64,000 bases of DNA, taken from contig JAJPYN010000019.1 of assembly GCA_021204905.1 (NCBI GenBank), positions 1 to 64,000 on the forward strand, given 5' to 3'. Numbering within the stretch: position 1 is the stretch's first letter; every line of letters begins with the position of its first letter. Below are positions 1 to 8,793 of this stretch, one piece after another. The translations under genes were made by a program, and so were the position numbers. Below the pieces are notes generated by a model. The model worked only from the letters and a program-made list of their open reading frames with translations. It had not been told where the DNA came from and did not search any database. This DNA is from Prevotella sp. Its GTDB lineage: Bacteria > Bacteroidota > Bacteroidia > Bacteroidales > Bacteroidaceae.

Positions 1-730
1 GTTCAGCTACAGGTTCAACCTTAGTCTCAACTACTGCCTCGGGTTCAGGTTCAGCAACGGGTTCAACCTTAGTTTCAACTACTGCCTCGGGTTCAGGTTC
101 AGCTACTGTTTCAGGAGCAGCCTCGACCTTTTCCTCAACGGGAGCCTCAACCTTTTCTACAACAGGTTCAGCTACTGCTTCAGGTGCAGGTTCAGCTACT
201 GCTTCGGGAGCGGCTTCTGCTGCTGCGGCTTCGGCTTGTGCCACGGCTGCTTCGGCTTGTGCTACGGCAGCTTCGGCCTTTTTGTTCGCTACTTTCTTGG
301 CGATGGCCTCATTGATTTTCTTCTCTTCTTCGAGGGCCTTGGCAGCGGCTGCTGACTTCGCTTTTGCGGCCTTGTCGGCTATGGCTTTGTCGCCGCTGAG
401 TTTGGCCTGTTTCCACGCGTCGAACTTCTGTTGTGCGGCAGCCTCGTCGAATGCGCCTTTCTTCACGCCGCCGCGGAGGTGCTTCATCAGGTAGACGCCC
501 TCGTGTTTGAGGAGGTTGCGCACCGTGTCGGTGGGTTGCGCGCCGGTCTCCACCCAGTAGAGCGCGCGGTCGAAGTCAATCACCACTGTCGACGGGCTGG
601 TGTTCGGGTTGTAATAGCCCAGCCTCTCGATGAACCGTCCGTCGCGCGGCGTGCGGCTGTCGGCCACTACCACGCGGAACACAGCGTAGCCTTTGCGACC
701 GCCGCGTTGCAATCTGATTTTTGTTGCCAT
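1..730 (-). CDS. rpsP: 30S ribosomal protein S16 with long Ala/Glu/Pro/Val tail (3' end outside window)
   Basis: Small-subunit ribosomal protein S16. The frame opens with [20 protein letters not shown] at 730 and contains the family block [13 protein letters not shown]; the ribosomal core ends near residue 90. It continues without a stop to the window edge as a low-complexity tail: first an Ala/Lys-rich helical stretch, then Ala/Glu/Pro/Val repeats. Two tandem 48-bp units (16 residues, [16 protein letters not shown] register) lie at about 13-108. Extended S16 tails are known in Bacteroidetes; this one exceeds 150 residues within the window alone. The 3' end is missing, so total length is unknown. 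A promoter-like TACCTTTG lies about 95 nt upstream of the start. Confidence 0.96.
   Translation of the reverse strand, partial: MATKIRLQRGGRKGYAVFRVVVADSRTPRDGRFIERLGYYNPNTSPSTVVIDFDRALYWVETGAQPTDTVRNLLKHEGVYLMKHLRGGVKKGAFDEAAAQQKFDAWKQAKLSGDKAIADKAAKAKSAAAAKALEEEKKINEAIAKKVANKKAEAAVAQAEAAVAQAEAAAAEAAPEAVAEPAPEAVAEPVVEKVEAPVEEKVEAAPETVAEPEPEAVVETKVEPVAEPEPEAVVETKVEPVAE
13..108. repeat. 48-bp tandem repeat inside rpsP
   Basis: Two nearly identical 48-bp units (GTTCAACCTTAG at 13 and again at 61) encode a 16-residue Glu/Pro/Val repeat in the tail of S16. Being a multiple of 3, copy-number change would keep the frame. The array may continue to the left of the window. Confidence 0.85.
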
Positions 731-823
731 TTGTTTTGTTTGTTTTTTAAATGAAGGGAACTCGTCCCCCCGGTTTGTTTGAATGATGTTTTGAAATAAG
801 CCCCCAGCTCGTGGGAACGGCTG

Positions 824-856
824 CAAAGGTAATGCAAATAAAGCGAAAGGGCAAAA
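824..856 (-). promoter_or_regulatory. Bacteroidetes-type promoter for rpsP
   Basis: On the minus strand TACCTTTG occupies 831-824, with a TTTTG about 20 nt upstream (about 856-852). This matches the TTTG / TAnnTTTG architecture of the Bacteroidetes housekeeping sigma factor. Predicted transcription start is near 817, giving a leader of about 85 nt for rpsP. Confidence 0.6.
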
Positions 857-932
857 TATTTCGCGAAGTTTTGTTTGTCTATTCCGCCGGCAACTATTAT
901 TTTTGCGTCGTTAACGGATAACAAGGTTTATA

Positions 933-1373
933 ATGGAGTTCAATCAACAGACAATCGGGCAGGTGGACCGCGCCTTGGAGCGCACGATGAGCAAGTTTCC
1001 GCCGAGTGAGGAGCCTGCGCGCCTTACCGACATCCACCTTAAAGCCAGTCAGGACAGCGGCGAGCTGCTATCGTTCGACGACGACGGAGCGGAGCTCAAC
1101 CGCGCGGTGATTAACGATTGGATTGACAACAAAGACGAGGATTTCGCGGAAGCTGTTGCCGCCCTGTTGCGCCGGCGTTTGCATGCGATGAGCAAGAAGA
1201 TCGACGGCATGGGCATCGTCAAACCGTTCAGCTTCACCCTTGAAGACGAGGACGGCGAGACGGCGCACGAGCTTTACCTTGCCGACGACGACACGGTTAT
1301 CCTCGGCGAGACGCTTATGGAGGGGCTCAGCGACGACCTCGACAAGTTCCTTGACAATTTGATGAAAGACTGA
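933..1373 (+). CDS. conserved hypothetical protein
   Basis: A 146-residue acidic cytoplasmic protein starting MEFNQQTIGQVDRALE. There is no signal peptide, membrane segment or recognisable catalytic motif. Predicted composition is mostly helical with Asp/Glu-rich turns; the C-terminus LMEGLSDDLDKFLDNLMKD is strongly charged. It ends 9 bp before purU on the same strand, so the two are probably co-transcribed. I recognise the general look of a Bacteroidales-specific hypothetical family but cannot assign a function. Confidence 0.75.
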   Translation: MEFNQQTIGQVDRALERTMSKFPPSEEPARLTDIHLKASQDSGELLSFDDDGAELNRAVINDWIDNKDEDFAEAVAALLRRRLHAMSKKIDGMGIVKPFSFTLEDEDGETAHELYLADDDTVILGETLMEGLSDDLDKFLDNLMKD

Positions 1374-1382
1374 CCTTGTTTT

Positions 1383-2258
1383 ATGCCTTCCGAAACGAAG
1401 CCCCGGACAACCGCCAAGCTGCTGCTGCACTGCCCCGACCAACCGGGCATCTTGGCGCAGGTAACCAATTTCATCACGGTGAACAAGGGCAACATCGTCT
1501 ACCTCGACCAATATGTCGACCACGCGGACAATGTGTTTTTCATGCGCATCGAGTGGGCTCTCGACGGCTTCCTCATCCCCCGCGACAAGATTGAAGACTA
1601 TTTCCGGACGCTCTTTTGCCGGAAATACGACATGCAGATACGCCTCTATTTCTCCGACGTGAAGCCGCGCATGGCAATCTTCGTGTCGCGTATGTCCCAC
1701 TGCCTTTACGACATGCTGGCGCGTTACACCGCAGGGGAATGGGACGTGGAGATACCTTTAATCATTAGCAATCACCCCGATTTGGGGCACGTGGCGGAGC
1801 GTTTCGGCATACCGTTCCGCGTGTTTGAAATAACAAAAGAGAACAAGGCGGCGCAGGAGGAGGCGGAGATGAAATTGCTTGCAAAGGAGGGCGTCAGCTT
1901 CATCGTTCTTGCGCGCTACATGCAGATTATTTCGGAGAAAATGATAGAGGCTTATCCCAACCACATCATAAACATCCACCACTCGTTCCTGCCGGCATTT
2001 ATGGGTGCTAAGCCGTACCACGCAGCATACCAGCGGGGCGTGAAAATCATCGGCGCGACCAGCCATTACGTTACCGCCGACCTCGACGCGGGACCCATCA
2101 TAGAGCAGGACGTGGTGCGCATCACCCACAAAGACACCGTGCAGGACCTGATAAGCAAAGGCAAAGACCTCGAAAAGATAGTCCTCTCGCGCGCGGTGAA
2201 ACTTCACATCGACCGCAAGATCCTCGTCTTCAAAAACAAGACCGTGATATTCAGTTGA
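1383..2258 (+). CDS. purU: formyltetrahydrofolate deformylase
   Basis: Hydrolyses 10-formyl-THF to formate and THF, supplying formate for purine synthesis and balancing one-carbon pools. Residues about 12-95 form an ACT-type regulatory domain (LLLHCPDQPGILAQVTNF). The rest is a formyl transferase fold with the catalytic region NHIINIHHSFLPAF (Asn/His, near residue 197-200) and the downstream Asp segment TADLDAGPIIEQD. At 291 residues it is the normal family length. The ATG at 1383 lies directly before the ACT domain. It probably shares a transcript with the hypothetical gene upstream; the gene to the right is convergent. Confidence 0.95.
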   Translation: MPSETKPRTTAKLLLHCPDQPGILAQVTNFITVNKGNIVYLDQYVDHADNVFFMRIEWALDGFLIPRDKIEDYFRTLFCRKYDMQIRLYFSDVKPRMAIFVSRMSHCLYDMLARYTAGEWDVEIPLIISNHPDLGHVAERFGIPFRVFEITKENKAAQEEAEMKLLAKEGVSFIVLARYMQIISEKMIEAYPNHIINIHHSFLPAFMGAKPYHAAYQRGVKIIGATSHYVTADLDAGPIIEQDVVRITHKDTVQDLISKGKDLEKIVLSRAVKLHIDRKILVFKNKTVIFS

Positions 2259-2267
2259 ATACCGCCC

Positions 2268-3764
2268 CTAAAGTTTAATTTTCTTCTTAACGCCAATGCC
2301 CTCGCTCTGCACGCGGTTGAGCGCGGTAACGACGTAGTTGCAGGCAGTCTTGCCCGTAGAGTAAGGCAGGGGGCAGAACGGCTCGTCGACGACGGCAACT
2401 ATCTTCGCGGGGTTGTTAAGGTTGATTTCCTCGTTCTTGTCGAAGCGGTAAACGACGTACTTCACTGCCTTGTCCTGCCACGTCTTGCCCTTCGGCGCGG
2501 TCCAGCAGAGCACGTATCCGTCGTCCGTCCACACAGGTTTGAGGCTCTTCACCTTGCCCGGAGCCACGGCTGCCAATTGCCTCGTCAGCGGTTGCAGCGC
2601 GGGATAGCGCCAGTATTTCTTTCGCAGCATCGTCCCGTAACTGCCGTAGTCGTCCGCCGCGAGCTTGGCATACCACAGCACTGTCCCGTGCACATTCGCC
2701 ATCTGCGCGTGGAGGCGGAACTTCGCGTCCATCTGATTGGTTTTGCTATTTGCCGGGTCGGGATACTTTGCCGTGCGCTCGATGTCCTCTCCGATATAAA
2801 GCAATGTGTTGGCAGAGTAGCGGTTCCACCAGCGGATAAGTTCGTCGTAGTCCGCCGCCGTGTTGCCTATCTCCCAGTACAACTGCGGCACACAGTAGTC
2901 TATCCATCCGTTGTTGACCCACAAAAGGACATCTGCATAGAGGTCGTCATAGTTCTGCAAGCCGTTCGTCGCCGAGCCGTTGAGCGGGTCATTCTTCTTG
3001 TTGCGGTAGATGCCGAAGGGGGACACGCCGAACTTCACCCACGGTTTCGCGGAGTGGACGGTCTCCGACAGCTGCTTGATAAACAGGTTTACGTTGTCCC
3101 GCCGCCAGTCGCGGATGTCGCGGAAGCCGTTGTTGTACAGCGCGAACTGCCGGCTGTCGTCAATCTCCTTGCCTGCTGCGGGATAGGGATAGAAGTAGTC
3201 GTCGATGTGGAAACCGTCGATGTCGTAGCGGCTGACGATATCTTTCGCGATGGTGCAGATATAGTCGCGGTTCTCCGGAATGCCGGGGTTGAGGATATAG
3301 AGCCCGTCGTACTCAAACCAGTTGCCGGGCTTTTGCAGGCAGATATGCGTATTTGCGAGCGTCGCGGCATCCTTTACTTTGGCGCGGAAAGGGTTGATCC
3401 ACGCGTGCAACTCCATACCTCTCTTGTGGCATTCGCTCACCATCCATGCCAGCGGATCCCAGCCGGGGCTGCGTCCTTGCGTGCCGGTGAGATAGCGGCT
3501 CCACGGCTCGAGGTCGCTCTGATATAAGGCGTCGCACTCCACGCGCACCTGAAAGATTATCGCATTCACGCCGTCGCGCTCGAGCTCGTCCAACTGCGAG
3601 GAGAGCGTCGCCTGCATTTCCTCCTTGCTCAACCCGCGGAACTGCCCGTTGACAGCCTGTATCCACGCGCCGCGGAACTCGCGTTTTGCTTGTCCGAAAA
3701 CACTGATAGCACCCCCGAAAAAGAGTGCTATCAACAACATATAATATATAATGTGTCGCTTCAT
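2268..3764 (-). CDS. exported GHL10-type glycoside hydrolase-like protein
   Basis: A 498-residue protein with an N-terminal signal peptide (MKRHIIYYMLLIALFFGGAI, cleavage probably after FGQA). The mature part starts KREFRGAWIQAVNGQF, the hallmark of the glycosyl-hydrolase-like 10 family (PF02638/DUF187), a TIM-barrel group related to GH13/GH10 clans. Supporting segments are NPFRAKVKDA, DIDGFHIDDYFYPYP and WIDYCVPQLYWEIGN. The C-terminal about 100 residues resemble a fibronectin-like module. Substrate is not known; some relatives act on peptidoglycan glycan strands. It starts 6 bp after the yebC stop, so it is the last gene of the pheT-yebC run. Confidence 0.85.
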   Translation of the reverse strand: MKRHIIYYMLLIALFFGGAISVFGQAKREFRGAWIQAVNGQFRGLSKEEMQATLSSQLDELERDGVNAIIFQVRVECDALYQSDLEPWSRYLTGTQGRSPGWDPLAWMVSECHKRGMELHAWINPFRAKVKDAATLANTHICLQKPGNWFEYDGLYILNPGIPENRDYICTIAKDIVSRYDIDGFHIDDYFYPYPAAGKEIDDSRQFALYNNGFRDIRDWRRDNVNLFIKQLSETVHSAKPWVKFGVSPFGIYRNKKNDPLNGSATNGLQNYDDLYADVLLWVNNGWIDYCVPQLYWEIGNTAADYDELIRWWNRYSANTLLYIGEDIERTAKYPDPANSKTNQMDAKFRLHAQMANVHGTVLWYAKLAADDYGSYGTMLRKKYWRYPALQPLTRQLAAVAPGKVKSLKPVWTDDGYVLCWTAPKGKTWQDKAVKYVVYRFDKNEEINLNNPAKIVAVVDEPFCPLPYSTGKTACNYVVTALNRVQSEGIGVKKKIKL

Positions 3765-3770
3765 TCAGTA

Positions 3771-4511
3771 TTAATCTTCCGGCTTCATATTAGTGTAGAC
3801 CGTCTGCACATCGTCGAAATCCTCCAGCTTCTCCACCATTTTATCTATCGTCGACCGCTGCTCCGGCGTAACGTCTTTCAAGTCGTTGGGGATGTAGGTC
3901 ATCTCTCCGGCAATGTCTCCGAAGCCTTTTCCTTCGAGGTAATGCTGTATCGCGGCATACGATTTCGGGTCTCCGTAGATGGAGATTGACGTCTCGTCCT
4001 TATCCTCGTCGTAGCTCTCGTCGTATTCGTCGTCGGCGTTGAGGTCGATAAGCTCTAATATCAGGTCGTCCATATCGAGGTTGTCGGGCTTTCTGAACGT
4101 GAATACGCATTTGTGGTCGAACAGGAACGACAGGGAGCCCGTTGTGCCGAGGTTGCCCGAGAACTTGTTGAAGACGGAGCGCACGTCAGCCACAGTGCGG
4201 GTCGTATTGTCTGTCAGGGTGTCGACAAAGACGGCGATGCCGAAGGGTCCGTAGCCCTCGTAGGTTACTTCCTTGTAGTCGGACTGGTCCTTGCCCAAAG
4301 CGTTCTTTATGGCGCGGTCGATGTTGTCCTTCGGCATATTCTCCCTCTTGCACGTGGCGATGATAGACCGCAGCGTGGCATTCATATCGGGGTCGGGCCC
4401 TCCCGCTTTCACCGCGATTGCTATCTGCTTACCTAAACGGGTGAAGGTTTTTGCCATATTGCCCCACCTCTTAAACTTACGAGCCTTACGAAATTCAAAT
4501 GCACGTCCCAT
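3771..4511 (-). CDS. YebC/PmpR family DNA-binding protein / translation factor
   Basis: A 246-residue YebC family member starting MGRAFEFRKARKFKRWGNMAK, with the family core AVKAGGPDPDMNATLRSII and NMPKDNIDRAIKNALGK. The acidic middle domain and C-terminal barrel are of normal length. Members bind DNA as regulators, and recent work links some YebC proteins to translation of proline stretches; which role applies here is not visible. It lies 69 bp after pheT and 6 bp before the GHL10 gene on the same strand. Confidence 0.93.
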   Translation of the reverse strand: MGRAFEFRKARKFKRWGNMAKTFTRLGKQIAIAVKAGGPDPDMNATLRSIIATCKRENMPKDNIDRAIKNALGKDQSDYKEVTYEGYGPFGIAVFVDTLTDNTTRTVADVRSVFNKFSGNLGTTGSLSFLFDHKCVFTFRKPDNLDMDDLILELIDLNADDEYDESYDEDKDETSISIYGDPKSYAAIQHYLEGKGFGDIAGEMTYIPNDLKDVTPEQRSTIDKMVEKLEDFDDVQTVYTNMKPED

Positions 4512-4580
4512 AGCTGTAACTGTTTGATTGTTTATTTTTTTTGTTATTTACGCTCTACATCTCACGTCCGGGTCCCCCGC

Positions 4581-7043
4581 CTATCTCAGTTCGGCACCCG
4601 TCTGCGCCTTTAACGCGTTGACAATCTTTGTCATCACCGCGTCGATAGCTTTGTCGCTCATCGTCTTCGTCGTGTCTTGCAGGATGAAGTTCACGGCATA
4701 CGACTTCTTCCCCGCGGGCAAATTGTCCCCCTCGTAGACATCAAAGAGTTCCACATTCCTGAGCAGTTTCTTCTCCGCCGCGTACGCCGCACGCTCTATC
4801 TCGGCAAATTCCACGTCCTTGCCGATGAGCAATGCGAGGTCGCGCGATACGGCGGGATACTTGCTCAGCTCGGCGAACTCCACCTTGTTGTTGCCCACGA
4901 GCTTCATCACAGCGTCCCAATGAATATCGGCGAAGTAGACATTTGCCGCGATGCCCGCCGCTTTTTGCAAGCCCTTAGCCACGATGCCCAGCTCGGCAAG
5001 CACATGTCCCGCGCGGCTCCTTATCTCCATTCCCGACGAGAAAATATTGTTCTCCGACGGCGCCGAGACAGTCATCGCCCGACGGCACCCCACCCTTGCG
5101 AGCACGTTTCTTACGTAGGCTTTCAGCTCGTAGACGGAACTGTCCATGTCAGGGTGTATCCAAGAGCCCGCCAGACGTTTGCCCGTAACCCACAAGCCGA
5201 GATGTTTCTCCTCCGAATATGCCTTTATCGGGTTCTCGGCGGTGTACTTCCCGGCGGCGTAGTGGTAGCAGTTGCCGAACTCAAAGAAGCGCAGGTCGGC
5301 GCTCTTACGGTTGGCATTGTAGGCTATGCTCTCCAGTCCGCCGAAGAGCAACGTCTGCCGCATCACGCCCAGATCGGCGCTGAGAGGGTTGACGATGGCG
5401 ACTGTCGTGTCCTCCGGGTAAGCGTTCAGGTTTTTATAATATGATGTCTTGGTCAGCGAGTTGTTGAGTATCTCGTTGAAGCCGCTGCCTACCAGCTGTT
5501 CGCCGACGATGTTTTCGAGGCGGTGCTCGCGGTCTTGCGCCTCGGGAGAGGTAAGCGACGAGTGTAGCACGGCGGGGATTTCTACATTGTTATACCCGTA
5601 GATGCGCAGTATCTCTTCCACCACGTCGCAGGGTCTTTCCACATCTACACGGTAGCCGGGAATTTCCACCGTCAGACCCTTGTCGTCCTCTTTGAGGATT
5701 TTCATGTCGAGGTCCCGCGCGATGGATTTTATCGTTTCCGTGCCTATCTTCTTGCCTATGAGACGGTCGATATAGTCGTAAGTCAGCTCCACGACGGCGT
5801 TCCGTTTCGGGTTGGGGTACACGTCTTTTATCTGCATGCTCACCTTTCCGCCCGCCAATTCCTTGCAGAGGATTGCCGCCTGCTTAAGTGCATAGACCTG
5901 TCCGTCGGGATCCACGCCGCGCTCGAAGCGGTAACTGGCGTCCGTCGACAGACCGTGGCGGCGCGCACTCTTGCGGATTACCGTCGGGTGAAAGTATGCC
6001 GACTCCAGCACGACGTTACGTGTGGTGGCGTAAGTCCCCGACCCTTTGCCGCCGAAAACGCCCGCGATACACATCGGCTCCTCAGTATTGCAGATGGCAA
6101 GGTCCTGCGAAGACAGCGTGTGTTCTACCCCGTCGAGCGTCACAAACGGCGTTCCGTCGGGCATCATACGCGCCACAATCTTCCCCCCTTTTATCATATC
6201 GGCATCGAAACAGTGGAGCGGCTGACCGTAAGCCATCATAATATAGTTCGTTATATCTACGATGTTGTTTATCGGGCGCAGACCTATGACGGTCAGTTTG
6301 TCCCGCAGCCACGCCGGGCTCTCCCCTACTTCGCAGTCCGTGATCGACACTCCGACATAGCGCAGGCATGCCTCGGGGTTCGCTATTTCCATCTCGATGG
6401 GCAAATCTTCGTTGTCTACGGCGAAGGCGGAGCAGTCCGGACGGTGGAGAGAAGTCTTGTAGCCGTTCTGCCGGAGCCAGGCATAGAGGTCGCGTGCAAC
6501 GCCCCAATGCGACAGCGCGTCGGCACGATTGGCGGTGATATCTATCTCTATCACCCAGTCGCTTTCTATGTGGAAGTACTCCGCGGCGGGCGTGCCGACT
6601 TTCGCATCATCGGGCAGAACCATTATCCCGGCGTGCGACGTGCCCAGCCCGATCTCGTCTTCGGCGCATATCATACCGCAGGAATCGACGCCCCGCAACC
6701 GGCTTTTCTTTATCACAAACTCCTTGTCGCCGTCGTATAAGACACAGCCCAAGTCGGCAACAATCACTTTCTGACCCGCCGCCACGTTAGGTGCGCCGCA
6801 CACGATTTGCTGCAATTCGCCCCGCGCAAGGTCAACTGTCGTTACGTGAAGATGGTCGCTGTCGGGGTGCGGCTCACAAGTAATCACTTGTCCGACGTAA
6901 AGTCCTTTCAGCCCGCCGCGCACCGCTTGCTTCTCTTCCAGAGCGTCCACCTCCAGCCCCGTCGAAGTGAGCGCATCGGCAACTTCCTGCGGAGAGAGGT
7001 CGAAATCGACATATTCTTTAAGCCACTTGTATGAAATGTTCAT
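4581..7043 (-). CDS. pheT: phenylalanyl-tRNA synthetase beta subunit
   Basis: Beta chain of the alpha2-beta2 enzyme that charges tRNA-Phe. At 820 residues it has the full bacterial architecture: N-terminal MNISYKWLKEYVDFDLSPQE, an OB-fold tRNA-binding domain (about 40-150, VGQVITCEPHPDSDHLHVTT), the B3/B4 editing domain (RPINNIVDITNYIMMAYGQP), the B5 domain, a pseudo-catalytic core (GLSTDASYRFERGVDPDGQ) and a C-terminal anticodon-binding domain (ELSKYPAVSRDLALLI). pheS is not in this window. A minus-strand promoter sits about 45 nt upstream of the start. Confidence 0.97.
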   Translation of the reverse strand: MNISYKWLKEYVDFDLSPQEVADALTSTGLEVDALEEKQAVRGGLKGLYVGQVITCEPHPDSDHLHVTTVDLARGELQQIVCGAPNVAAGQKVIVADLGCVLYDGDKEFVIKKSRLRGVDSCGMICAEDEIGLGTSHAGIMVLPDDAKVGTPAAEYFHIESDWVIEIDITANRADALSHWGVARDLYAWLRQNGYKTSLHRPDCSAFAVDNEDLPIEMEIANPEACLRYVGVSITDCEVGESPAWLRDKLTVIGLRPINNIVDITNYIMMAYGQPLHCFDADMIKGGKIVARMMPDGTPFVTLDGVEHTLSSQDLAICNTEEPMCIAGVFGGKGSGTYATTRNVVLESAYFHPTVIRKSARRHGLSTDASYRFERGVDPDGQVYALKQAAILCKELAGGKVSMQIKDVYPNPKRNAVVELTYDYIDRLIGKKIGTETIKSIARDLDMKILKEDDKGLTVEIPGYRVDVERPCDVVEEILRIYGYNNVEIPAVLHSSLTSPEAQDREHRLENIVGEQLVGSGFNEILNNSLTKTSYYKNLNAYPEDTTVAIVNPLSADLGVMRQTLLFGGLESIAYNANRKSADLRFFEFGNCYHYAAGKYTAENPIKAYSEEKHLGLWVTGKRLAGSWIHPDMDSSVYELKAYVRNVLARVGCRRAMTVSAPSENNIFSSGMEIRSRAGHVLAELGIVAKGLQKAAGIAANVYFADIHWDAVMKLVGNNKVEFAELSKYPAVSRDLALLIGKDVEFAEIERAAYAAEKKLLRNVELFDVYEGDNLPAGKKSYAVNFILQDTTKTMSDKAIDAVMTKIVNALKAQTGAELR

Positions 7044-7086
7044 CTTGCCTCAGTTTTTTCAATGAATGCCTGTTGAATTAACCGTG

Positions 7087-7118
7087 CAAAAGTATAAAAA
7101 TCCCTTGCAAAAAGCAAA
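7087..7118 (-). promoter_or_regulatory. Bacteroidetes-type promoter for pheT
   Basis: Minus-strand TACTTTTG at 7094-7087, preceded after about 20 nt by TTTG (about 7118-7115). This gives a predicted leader of about 35-40 nt for pheT and suggests transcription independent of the upstream FAD dehydrogenase gene. Confidence 0.55.
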
Positions 7119-7146
7119 CTCGCGCGCGCTTTTAAAATCGGTCTTG

Positions 7147-8745
7147 CTAAACGCCAATCGAAGCTTTAACAGCCTCGGCACAGCGCACGCCGTCGACAGC
7201 CGACGAGACAATGCCGCCCGAATAGCCCGCGCCCTCGCCGCAGGGGAACAGACCCTGAAGCTCAATGTGGCTGAGCGTCAACTGGTCGCGCGGGATTCTC
7301 ACCGGCGAGGATGTGCGCGTCTCCGCAGCGATGACCGCCGCCTCGTTTGTAAGGAAGCCGCGACTGTTTTTTCCAAAGGTTTTAAATGCTTGTTGCAAGC
7401 TGCCGGCAATGATTTTCGGCAACCAGAAATGCAGCGGCGACGAGATCAAACCCGGCGCGTATGAACTGCGCGGCAGGTCGTAACTCAAACGGCCGTTGAC
7501 GAAATCGCCCATGCGCTGCGCCGGTGCTGTCTGCCGCATGCCGCCCTGCTGCCACGCGAGGCGCTCCAGTTGCTCTTGAAACTCCATCATCGCCAGCGGA
7601 CTGCCCGCGTCGCCGTCAAATAAAGCCTTACCGTTCTCAATGGCCGAAAGGTCGTCCGGGCGAAACTCGACCACCATTCCCGAATTGCTCCAGCGCGAGT
7701 TGCGTGCCGCCGGGCTCATGCCGTTGACCACCACCTGTTTCGCCGTCGTAGCCGAAGGGATGACGAAGCCTCCGGGGCACATGCAGAACGAATACACGCC
7801 GCGGCCGCCGGTCTGCGTAACGAAATTATACTCCGCCGCAGGAAGATATTTGCCGCGCCCGTTGCGGTTGTGATATTGAATTTGGTCGATGAGCTCGGCG
7901 GGATGCTCGAGGCGCACGCCCATCGCCAGAGCCTTGCTCTCAAGCGCGATGCCGCCGGCGAAGAGATAGCGGTAGACGTCGCGCGCGGAATGGCCTGTGG
8001 CGAGGATGACCGGCCCGCGGTAAGTCTCTTCGCGGTCCATCGCCATGTTTATCGCTTCGCACCCGAGGCAGCGGTTTTCGCGAACGATTAAGCGCAGCAT
8101 CTTTGTTTCGAAATGCACCTCGCCGCCGCAACTGATGATTGTCGCGCGGATGTTCTCGATGATGCGCGGCAGGCGGTCGGTGCCGATGTGGGGGTGCGCA
8201 TCGGAGAGGATGCTCGTGTCGGCGCCGTGCTGGCAAAGGGCGAACAGGATTTTCTCGATCTGCCCGCGCTTCTTCGAGCGTGTGAACAGTTTGCCGTCGG
8301 AATACGCGCCCGCGCCGCCTTCGCCGAAGCAGTAGTTCGACTCGCCGCAGACGATGCCCTTAGTGATCTGCGCCGTGTCTTTCTTGCGCCGGCGAACATC
8401 CTTGCCGCGCTCAATTATAACAGGCCGCAAGCCGATCTCGATGGCTCGCAGCGCGGCGAACAAACCCGCGGGTCCGGCGCCGACGATGATCACCCTCGGG
8501 CAGGCCGACACGTCGGGGTAAACCGTGCGCGGGAAGCCCTCGTCGGCAGGCTGCTCGTTGATGAAAAGGCGCAGTTTGAGGTTGATGAAAATGTTGCGCT
8601 GGCGGGCGTCAATCGAGCGTTTCAGCACACGCAAGCAGCAGATTGTGCGGCGGTCGATGGCCGTCTCTTTCGCAGCAACAGCCGCTAATGTGTCGTTGTT
8701 TGCGGCTTGCTCGGGCGGCACGCGAAGTTCGATTTCACGTATCAT
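7147..8745 (-). CDS. FAD-dependent dehydrogenase (COG2509-like)
   Basis: A 532-residue cytoplasmic flavoprotein. After an N-terminal domain of about 85 residues (MIREIELRVPPEQ) comes the dinucleotide-binding motif PRVIIVGAGPAGLFAALRAIE (G-x-G-x-x-G), then GEGGAGAYSDGKLFTRSKK and a second Rossmann-like segment GPVILATGHSARDVYRYLFA. The C-terminal LFPCGEGAGYSGGIVSSAVD is the closing FAD-binding motif. This matches uncharacterised FAD-dependent dehydrogenases common in Bacteroidetes; the substrate is unknown. It lies 48 bp downstream of thrA on the same strand and may be co-transcribed with it. Confidence 0.88.
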   Translation of the reverse strand: MIREIELRVPPEQAANNDTLAAVAAKETAIDRRTICCLRVLKRSIDARQRNIFINLKLRLFINEQPADEGFPRTVYPDVSACPRVIIVGAGPAGLFAALRAIEIGLRPVIIERGKDVRRRKKDTAQITKGIVCGESNYCFGEGGAGAYSDGKLFTRSKKRGQIEKILFALCQHGADTSILSDAHPHIGTDRLPRIIENIRATIISCGGEVHFETKMLRLIVRENRCLGCEAINMAMDREETYRGPVILATGHSARDVYRYLFAGGIALESKALAMGVRLEHPAELIDQIQYHNRNGRGKYLPAAEYNFVTQTGGRGVYSFCMCPGGFVIPSATTAKQVVVNGMSPAARNSRWSNSGMVVEFRPDDLSAIENGKALFDGDAGSPLAMMEFQEQLERLAWQQGGMRQTAPAQRMGDFVNGRLSYDLPRSSYAPGLISSPLHFWLPKIIAGSLQQAFKTFGKNSRGFLTNEAAVIAAETRTSSPVRIPRDQLTLSHIELQGLFPCGEGAGYSGGIVSSAVDGVRCAEAVKASIGV

Positions 8746-8793
8746 GCTTTAAACAAATACGATGGTTTCGTTGTTCGCGCAACTAATTGAAAA

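Noticed and set aside
667..924. 85-codon minus-strand frame overlapping rpsP start
   Set aside because: It covers the rpsP promoter and 5' leader and has no recognisable protein features.
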